10,587 nt of DNA, taken from assembly GCA_003453695.1 (NCBI GenBank), contig DMNK01000060.1, positions 866 through 11,452 on the forward strand, given 5' to 3'. The notes beneath the pieces are model-generated. The model searched no databases. It saw only the letters and a list, made by a program, of their open reading frames with translations, and was not told where the DNA came from. Origin of the DNA: Acidimicrobiaceae bacterium. Its GTDB lineage: Bacteria > Actinomycetota > Acidimicrobiia > Acidimicrobiales > UBA8190. Positions 6,223-10,587 of this stretch are shown here, in pieces. Both the position numbers and the translations under genes were made by a program. Position 1 is the stretch's first letter; the number at the start of each line of letters is the position of its first letter.

Positions 6223-7044
6223 ATGACCGATGAGCTGACAGCGCCACCCGGCCTGGTGCATCTCGCTGAGGGGCGCGAGGCTGAAGTCTTCCTTCGCGAC
6301 GACGGAAGCGTCGTGAAGATCATGCGCAGCGCCGCTCAGGCACCGAGGGTCCAGCGCGAAGCGGCCGCGCTCCAGGCGCTCGCTGGGAAGGAGCATCTGG
6401 CGCCGGCGTTCAGGGAGGTCACCAACGTTGCTGGTCGGCCCGCGCTGGTGAGCGAGCGGGTGACCGGTGCCGACTTCCTGGCAGTGCTGTCGAGAAAGCC
6501 GTGGCTCGTGCTCGGCGTGGCCGGCAGCCTGGGCCGTGCCCACGCCGCTATGCATGAGCACCGGGCACCGGTTTCCCTGCCCGAGCTCAACGACGAACTG
6601 GCCCGGCGAATCGAGTCAGCCAGTGCCCTGCCACCGAATCTCGCGTCGGAGGCGCTCATCCGGCTCCGGACCCTCCCGAGCGGAGATCGCCTCTGTCACG
6701 GGGATTACCACCCGGCCAACATCCTCGGGACGCTGAAGGCGCCTGTGATCATCGATTGGGGCGATGCCTCGCGGGGCGCACCCGTGGCGGATGTGGCGCG
6801 CACATTGCTGCTCCTTCGGGCAGGGGAACTCCCGCCCGACACCCCCGTAGCCATGCGGGCGCTCACCGCTGTCGGGAGGGGACTGCTCACGCGGCGCTAC
6901 CTCGCCGTCTATCGCCGAAGTGCGGGGCATGACCTGGCTCGTCTGGACGACTGGATGTTCGTGCGGGTGGCGGCCCGTTTCAACGAAGAGATCGAGGTCG
7001 AATACCCGCGCCTCACACGGCTATTGGAGGAGGCTTCACAATGA
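6223..7044 (+). CDS. Aminoglycoside phosphotransferase (APH)-like kinase
   Basis: The 273-residue protein has the APH/choline kinase-like fold. The N-lobe contains VVKIMRS (K near residue 30, likely the ATP-binding lysine) and REAAALQAL. The Brenner-type catalytic loop is CHGDYHPANIL, with D161 and N166, and the metal-binding IIDWGDASRG has D178. All key residues are present, so it should transfer phosphate from ATP to a small molecule. The family is broad and substrates range from aminoglycosides and macrolides to sugars and homoserine; nothing here picks one, and context does not suggest an antibiotic cluster. The start ATG 6223 has a weak GAGGT 5-10 bases upstream. It begins 32 bases after the ArsR-rhodanese stop, so it may be co-transcribed, and it overlaps the next gene by 4 bases. 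Confidence 0.85.
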   Translation: MTDELTAPPGLVHLAEGREAEVFLRDDGSVVKIMRSAAQAPRVQREAAALQALAGKEHLAPAFREVTNVAGRPALVSERVTGADFLAVLSRKPWLVLGVAGSLGRAHAAMHEHRAPVSLPELNDELARRIESASALPPNLASEALIRLRTLPSGDRLCHGDYHPANILGTLKAPVIIDWGDASRGAPVADVARTLLLLRAGELPPDTPVAMRALTAVGRGLLTRRYLAVYRRSAGHDLARLDDWMFVRVAARFNEEIEVEYPRLTRLLEEASQ

Positions 7045-7778
7045 AGAAACCCGCCGAGTACGCCCAAGCCGTCGAAGACCACCCGACGCTGCCGAAAGGA
7101 GACTGCGAGCGCGTCTCCGGCTACGGCGTCATGGGGCTCCCCTTCGCCTCGGGCCACGTCCTTGGCTTGCGGCGGTGGACAGCCTCGTCCGTCGGCGACC
7201 GATTCACGTCGATCTGGCACCGGAATCCGACCGGGCAATGGACGTTCTACGAGTCCGCACCTTGCGAGGTTGCGTGCAGCCGCTACTTCGGAGACGGGGT
7301 CGAACGTTTCTTCGAGGGCCCAATCGATCTCGACTGGGAGGCGTCGGCGCGCCTTCGCATTCGCACCGCCGACGGCGCGGTGGATTGGACGGTCGAGATG
7401 GAGGCGACCGCCAGAACCCGGGCGATGAGTGCCGCCAGCTCGGCGCTCCCCATGGCGGCCTGGCGTTCGGGCCCGGTGCTGCGTGCCATGGGAGCGATGG
7501 CAGGGCCGTTCCTCGGCGTGGGCAAGGTCCAGCTCACCGGCACCACCTCCAACCGTCAGCACTTTGAAGCCAACCCGCTGCGCATTTGGTACGTCGCCGA
7601 CAGCCATGCCGTCGTCGAGGGAGAAGACCTCGGCCCGATCGGGGCGTTGGCCGAGCAGGCCCACATGGCCGACTTCTACTTCCCCCAACGGGGCATGTTC
7701 GCCGTCGGACGCGTCTTCGTCAGCCCGCTGGAACCGAGCTCTCGAAGCTCGCAAGAAGCCACTGCCGCCACACGGTGA
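7041..7778 (+). CDS. Conserved-looking protein of unknown function, coupled to the kinase
   Basis: The 245-residue protein starts at ATG 7041, overlapping the kinase stop as ATGA, with GGAGGAGG 7-14 bases upstream. I do not recognise it with certainty. It lacks a signal peptide and clear membrane helices, and is rich in tryptophan, aromatics and alternating beta-type segments (TSIWHRNPTGQWTFYE, VDWTVEMEATARTRAM). It has two cysteines close together (APCEVACSRYFG). The beta-rich layout vaguely recalls lipocalin-like or CrtC-like carotenoid-hydratase folds, but this is a guess. The last 15 or so residues (SSRSSQEATAATR) are low-complexity and run into the relic at 7798, so the natural C-terminus may have been altered by a rearrangement. 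Coupling to the kinase suggests a shared pathway. Confidence 0.7.
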   Translation: MKKPAEYAQAVEDHPTLPKGDCERVSGYGVMGLPFASGHVLGLRRWTASSVGDRFTSIWHRNPTGQWTFYESAPCEVACSRYFGDGVERFFEGPIDLDWEASARLRIRTADGAVDWTVEMEATARTRAMSAASSALPMAAWRSGPVLRAMGAMAGPFLGVGKVQLTGTTSNRQHFEANPLRIWYVADSHAVVEGEDLGPIGALAEQAHMADFYFPQRGMFAVGRVFVSPLEPSSRSSQEATAATR

Positions 7779-7797
7779 AATCGATCAGAGCTGCATC

Positions 7798-7854
7798 GCC
7801 GTGGTCGATTCCGGTGCTGCCGCGGCACTCGTCGAACAGATGAGCGACATCTGA
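7798..7854 (+). pseudogene. Relic of an MFS transporter C-terminus
   Basis: Read from about 7798 this frame gives AVVDSGAAAALVEQMSDI and a TGA stop. Its end matches the tail of the MFS transporter encoded at 2593-3900, which ends SDAVGAAALVEEMSDL. The shared pattern GAAA-LVE-MSD with the stop at the same place is hard to explain by chance. Codons differ at most third positions, so this is an old or independently acquired copy. No transporter sequence precedes it. It lies just past the unknown gene, in the opposite orientation to the intact transporter. Confidence 0.5.
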
Positions 7855-7931
7855 GCGGTTGGCCCGTAAGGGAGCGCCCCGACTCTCGGCAGCCTCGTCC
7901 TCCCAGGCAAGACACCCAGAAAGCCCCTCTG

Positions 7932-7959
7932 TTGACAAGGATTTTCGTAAGTGTAGAGT
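7932..7959 (+). promoter_or_regulatory. Promoter of the arsR-SRPBCC operon, leaderless type
   Basis: TTGACA (7932-7937, perfect -35) and TAGAGT (7954-7959, 4 of 6) are separated by 16 bases. The start codon GTG 7968 lies 8 bases after the -10 and no Shine-Dalgarno precedes it, so the mRNA should begin at or within a base or two of the GTG. Confidence 0.7.
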
Positions 7960-7967
7960 GACGGTCG

Positions 7968-8288
7968 GTGGCAGCTTACCGTTCTTCGGCCCTCCTGGCG
8001 CTGGGTGACCCCACCCGCCTGGCCATCTTGGAGCGGCTAACGGAGAGCCCCCTCGCAGTGGTCGACCTCACGCGAGGGCTGCCGGTCAGCCGCCCGGCGG
8101 TGTCGCAGCACCTGCGCGTGCTCAAAGACGCCGGCCTCGTCGTCGACGAGGCCGTGGGCAACCGCCGCATCTACCGCGTCGATCCCGACGCGCTGGCCGC
8201 GCTGCGAGATCAGCTCGACCGGTTCTGGGGGAAGGCCATGGCCGCGTACAAGACGACCGTGGAAGAAACCACGAAGGAGGACCGATGA
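7968..8288 (+). CDS. ArsR-family repressor of an SRPBCC operon
   Basis: The 106-residue winged helix-turn-helix protein opens with ALGDPTRLAILERL, the hallmark of the family. Its recognition helix is in SRPAVSQHLRVLKDAGLV and its wing is NRRIYRVDP. It has no cysteine and no obvious metal site, as is common for the ArsR proteins that lead operons with AHSA1/SRPBCC genes. It starts at GTG 7968, and the stop overlaps the next start as ATGA (8285-8288). It probably represses its own operon. The inducer is unknown. Confidence 0.9.
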   Translation: MAAYRSSALLALGDPTRLAILERLTESPLAVVDLTRGLPVSRPAVSQHLRVLKDAGLVVDEAVGNRRIYRVDPDALAALRDQLDRFWGKAMAAYKTTVEETTKEDR

Positions 8289-8773
8289 GTCAATCGGCAC
8301 CGTCGACCAGCGTTCGCCATTCTGTCGTGGTGGAGGCTCCCATCGACACGGCCTTCAAGGTGTTCACCGAGGACTTCGGCCGCTTCAAGCCGCCCGAGCA
8401 CAACATGCTCGGCGTGGACATCGCCGAGACCATCTTCGAGCCTCGCGCCGGTGGCAGCCTCTACGACCGTGGTGTAGACGGCAGCGAATGTCGCTGGGGT
8501 CGCGTCCTGGCCTACGAACCTCCTCATCGTGTGGTGGTCAGCTGGGACATCAGCCCCACTTGGCAGATCGAGACCGACCTCGACAAGACCAGCGAGTTCG
8601 AGGTGCGCTTCACGGTTGAGACGCCCGGGCGGACAAAGGTGGAGCTGGAGCATCGTTATCTCGACCGCCACGGCGAAGGTTGGGAAGGTGTCCGAGCCGG
8701 AGTGGACGGGGACCAGGGTTGGCCGCTTTACCTGGGTCGGTTTGCCGGGCTGCTGAAGGTGGAGGCTGACTGA
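8285..8773 (+). CDS. SRPBCC/AHSA1-family protein
   Basis: The 162-residue protein is of the START/Bet v1-like SRPBCC superfamily, closest to the Aha1 C-terminal type. It opens with SVVVEAPIDTAFKVFTED (14-31), has the conserved turn FEPRAGGSLYDRG and the strand WGRVLAYEPPHRVVVSW, and closes with a long C-terminal helix. These proteins form a deep hydrophobic pocket for a lipid-like or aromatic ligand; some act as cyclases or hydrolases, most are uncharacterised. AGGAGG lies 4 bases ahead of the ATG, which overlaps the arsR stop by 4 bases. The ArsR-AHSA1 pair is a very common bacterial arrangement. Confidence 0.87.
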   Translation: MSQSAPSTSVRHSVVVEAPIDTAFKVFTEDFGRFKPPEHNMLGVDIAETIFEPRAGGSLYDRGVDGSECRWGRVLAYEPPHRVVVSWDISPTWQIETDLDKTSEFEVRFTVETPGRTKVELEHRYLDRHGEGWEGVRAGVDGDQGWPLYLGRFAGLLKVEAD

Positions 8774-9234
8774 TGTCGATCTCGACCAGCATCGACGTGG
8801 ATCGTCCACCCAGCGAGGTCTTCGCCTACGTCACCGATCCCGGCCGTTTCGCCGAGTGGCAGAACGGCGTCGTCGGTGGGCGCATGGCGAACGGGGGGCC
8901 ACAGTCGGTCGGCGATCGGTGCGTCACGACCCGTCGCATTGGGTTTGCCGAGCGGCCGGTGACCTCGGAAGTCACCCACATCGAGCCACCACGGAAGTGG
9001 GGAGTGCGAGGAATCGACGGCCCCATTCGCGCCGAGGTGAACGTCACCGTCGAGACGCTCGAGAGCGACCAGCGATCACGAGTGACGATCGAACTTGAAT
9101 TCGCCGGCCATGGGATCGGGATCCTCCTGGTCCCTCTCGTCGTCCGCCCCCGGGCCCGCAAAGAGATGCCAGTCAACATTCGGAGACTCAAGCAGCGATT
9201 AGAAGCTGACTCCCGGCCCGCAGCGAGCACGTAG
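8773..9234 (+). CDS. SRPBCC-family protein (polyketide cyclase/dehydrase type)
   Basis: The 153-residue protein is a second SRPBCC-fold protein. It has the typical N-terminal strand and helix STSIDVDRPPSEVFAYVTD (4-22), followed by PGRFAEWQNGV, and a C-terminal helix preceded by a hydrophobic strand and basic turn (VVRPRARKEMP). It is of a different branch from its neighbour, with little obvious residue identity between the two. The ATG shares one base with the previous stop (TGATG at 8771-8775) and has GGTGGAGG 7 bases upstream, so the two are translated together. The ligand and any enzymatic role are unknown. It ends the operon. Confidence 0.85.
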   Translation: MSISTSIDVDRPPSEVFAYVTDPGRFAEWQNGVVGGRMANGGPQSVGDRCVTTRRIGFAERPVTSEVTHIEPPRKWGVRGIDGPIRAEVNVTVETLESDQRSRVTIELEFAGHGIGILLVPLVVRPRARKEMPVNIRRLKQRLEADSRPAAST

Positions 9235-9275
9235 TCCCCGCCCGGCGCCCGTGCCCTGTGATCGGCTGCCTGCCC

Positions 9276-9317
9276 TCGACAGGGGCCATGATCATCGATT
9301 ATCATCGATAGTCGATG
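9276..9317 (+). promoter_or_regulatory. Promoter and operator of the arsenic-type arsR
   Basis: TCGACA (9276-9281, 5 of 6) and TATCAT (9300-9305, 5 of 6) are 18 bases apart, placing the transcript start within a few bases of ATG 9315. Over the -10 lie a direct repeat ATCATCGAT (9291-9299 and 9301-9309) and the inverted repeat CATCGA-TAG-TCGATG (9303-9317), which covers the start codon. A protein bound here would block both polymerase and, in a leaderless message, the start site. Autorepression by the ArsR protein encoded at 9315 is the likely use. Confidence 0.6.
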
Positions 9318-9710
9318 GAGGTGGACAGGAACTCGGCCGAGGTCTGGGCATCGTGGTTCCGATGCCTCGGGGACCCCTCTCGGGTCCTCCTGCTCAACTG
9401 CCTGGCCACCGCCGAGTCGCCGATGACCGTGGGCGAGCTCGTCGGCCGGGTCGACATCGGACAGTCGACGGTCTCGCACCACCTGAAGGTCCTCGCCGAG
9501 ACCGGCTTCGTGCACTCCGAACGTCGGGCCAACACCACGTTGTTCCGGGTGAACGAGCGTTGCCTCGAGCGCTTTCCCTCGGCGGCCGAGCTGATCATGG
9601 GTGTGCTTCCTCGCTACGACCCCACCCCCTCGAGCTGCGTCGCGCCGTGGCAGGACGGCCACCCCCAAGACCGTCCCCGCGGTCGTTCGCGAACGGGGGT
9701 TGCCCGGTGA
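9315..9710 (+). CDS. arsR: ArsR-family (arsenic-type) transcriptional repressor
   Basis: The 131-residue protein has LGDPSRVLLLNCL (18-30), the recognition helix in QSTVSHHLKVLAETGFV and the wing ANTTLFRVN. Cysteines occur at FRCLGD, LNCLAT, NERCLE and SSCVAP, giving several possible metalloid ligands, though the classic ELCVCDL motif is absent. The final 35 residues are Pro/Arg/Gly-rich and look disordered. Start ATG 9315 sits directly behind a promoter and is covered by an operator-like repeat. The stop overlaps an in-frame GTG of the next gene as GTGA, although a better start lies 30 bases on. Its position ahead of an arsM-type gene supports arsenite or methylarsenite as inducer; this is inference. 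Confidence 0.88.
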   Translation: MEVDRNSAEVWASWFRCLGDPSRVLLLNCLATAESPMTVGELVGRVDIGQSTVSHHLKVLAETGFVHSERRANTTLFRVNERCLERFPSAAELIMGVLPRYDPTPSSCVAPWQDGHPQDRPRGRSRTGVAR

Positions 9711-9736
9711 CGAATGCCGAGGAAGGAGCTCAGGGA

Positions 9737-10587
9737 ATGAGCGGTGGTCCGCCTGAGCGAACGGCCATCCGCCTCGAGCTCGAGCAAGCGCGCCTGTCGT
9801 TCCGCGACCTGGTCTCGAGCGCGATTGAGGAAGACTTCGCTCGACCCAGCAACGGCACCCGCTGGACCAATCGGCAACTGCTCTTCCACATGATGTTCGG
9901 TTATCTGATCGTGCGAACACTCTTGCCCATGGTCAAGGTGGTCGGCCGGCTGCCGGAAGCGATGGGACGTGGCTTCGCTGCCGGGCTCAACGCGGCCACC
10001 GGTCCGTTCAACGTCATCAACTACTGGGGCTCGGTCGCCGGTGCCCGCCTCTACGGCGACCGTCGGATGACGGGCAAGTTCGACGCAGCGGTCTCTCGTC
10101 TCGGAGAGCGTCTGGCTACGGAGAGCCAGGCCGAATTGGCCCGGCCGGTGGCTTTTCCCGTGCGGTGGGACCCGTTCTTCAAACCGGTGATGACCCTGCT
10201 GGACGTCTACCACTACCCGACGCAGCACTTTGAATTCCATCGGCGCCAGCTGACCCTCGTCGACCGGCGCAAAGAGGAGGTCGATATGGACGATCCCGAC
10301 AGCGAGATCCGCAGCGCCGTGCGCGAGCACTACGCCAAGGCGGCCCAGGCCGTGGAGAGCTGCTGTGGGCCGACAGGGTCCGCAGAAGACCTCATCGGCC
10401 GCACGCTGTATGACGAAAAGGAAGCGACCGCACTGCCCGAAGGGGCACTGGCCGCCTCGCTCGGATGTGGGAACCCGACTGTCCTGGCCGAGCTGCGGCC
10501 CGGTGAGGTGGTACTCGACCTGGGCTCGGGAGGCGGCATCGACGTGCTCCTCTCCGCCCGTCGGGTCGCCCCGTCGGGCAAGGCCTA
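9737..10587 (+). CDS. arsM: DinB-like domain fused in frame to arsenite methyltransferase (ArsM), 3' end outside window
   Basis: One open frame runs for 283 codons to the window edge without a stop; I checked each codon. Residues about 10-175 look like a DinB-superfamily four-helix domain, with [18 protein letters not shown] (H51) and [10 protein letters not shown] (H164 and H168), which fit the usual metal triad of one His plus HxxxH. From M184 the sequence is ArsM-like, with ESCCGP (C209, C210), SLGCGNP (C244) and the SAM loop [12 protein letters not shown] (258-269). ArsM adds methyl groups from SAM to arsenite bound by cysteines; the later cysteines lie outside the window. The start ATG 9737 has GGAAGGAG 8 bases upstream. 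ArsM alone normally begins at the position of M184, where a second strong ribosome site exists, so both a fusion and a free ArsM could be made. Confidence 0.85.
   Translation, partial: MSGGPPERTAIRLELEQARLSFRDLVSSAIEEDFARPSNGTRWTNRQLLFHMMFGYLIVRTLLPMVKVVGRLPEAMGRGFAAGLNAATGPFNVINYWGSVAGARLYGDRRMTGKFDAAVSRLGERLATESQAELARPVAFPVRWDPFFKPVMTLLDVYHYPTQHFEFHRRQLTLVDRRKEEVDMDDPDSEIRSAVREHYAKAAQAVESCCGPTGSAEDLIGRTLYDEKEATALPEGALAASLGCGNPTVLAELRPGEVVLDLGSGGGIDVLLSARRVAPSGKA
10271..10288 (+). promoter_or_regulatory. Internal ribosome-binding site and ATG for a free ArsM
   Basis: AAAGAGGAGG (10271-10280) lies 5 bases ahead of ATG 10286, inside the long open frame and in the same frame. The following codons ([17 protein letters not shown]) are what actinobacterial ArsM proteins typically begin with. 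This is a good signal for separate translation of ArsM, and it may be the ancestral start of arsM before the upstream stop codon was lost. Confidence 0.6.

Noticed and set aside
6223..7044. Antibiotic-resistance kinase
   Set aside because: The catalytic motifs are those of the broad APH superfamily; nothing in the sequence or neighbourhood supports an antibiotic substrate.
9254..9284. Terminator between the SRPBCC operon and arsR (CCCTGT and ACAGGG arms)
   Set aside because: Six-base arms with a 19-base loop and no T-run are too weak to call.
8826..9920. Leftward 364-codon open frame
   Set aside because: It spans the antisense of an SRPBCC gene, an intergenic promoter and arsR; no recognisable motifs.
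9614..10330. Leftward 238-codon open frame opposite the DinB-like domain
   Set aside because: The rightward frame carries DinB and ArsM motifs and good ribosome sites, so this is its shadow.

Overview
The window is high-GC, densely packed bacterial DNA with many GTG/TTG starts, 4-bp stop/start overlaps and several promoters sitting directly on start codons (leaderless-type). This, together with the ArsR/ArsM, MBL-rhodanese and ArsR-SRPBCC families, suggests an actinobacterium (Actinomycetota); a finer placement cannot be supported from sequence alone.

Left part (1-1316, leftward genes): the first 18 codons of an unknown gene leaving the window, then a type VII toxin-antitoxin pair read right to left. 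A nucleotidyltransferase antitoxin with an added N-terminal XRE helix-turn-helix (1024-515) overlaps a HepT RNase toxin (518-183). Upstream lies an AT-richer, repeat-rich control region (about 1036-1153).

Centre-left (1317-5404, leftward): an operon that looks built for reactive sulfur handling. It runs from a short open frame that appears to be an internally deleted methyltransferase (5404-5252), to a CstB-like persulfide dioxygenase/pseudo-rhodanese/rhodanese protein (5255-3897), an MFS transporter (3900-2593), a DsrE-family protein with a CPVC motif (2536-2168), a 15-codon leader-like frame (2101-2054) and a SAM methyltransferase (2057-1317). Most junctions are 4-bp overlaps. A perfect 9-bp inverted repeat (5458-5489) separates it from the divergent ArsR-rhodanese fusion regulator (5501-6190), which is the obvious candidate controller.

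Centre-right (6223-7854, rightward): an APH-like kinase overlapping a 245-residue protein I do not recognise, followed by a relic that resembles the C-terminal tail of the MFS transporter.

Right part (7932-10587, rightward): a leaderless ArsR regulator with two SRPBCC proteins in overlapping order, then a second ArsR (9315-9710) with an operator-like repeat on its start codon. Last is an open frame in which a DinB-like domain runs without a stop into an arsenite methyltransferase (ArsM) that continues beyond the window.

The most unusual points are the DinB-ArsM read-through fusion with an internal start site, the deleted methyltransferase that still keeps its coupling to the next gene, the MFS-tail relic, and the XRE-fused antitoxin with its repeat array.
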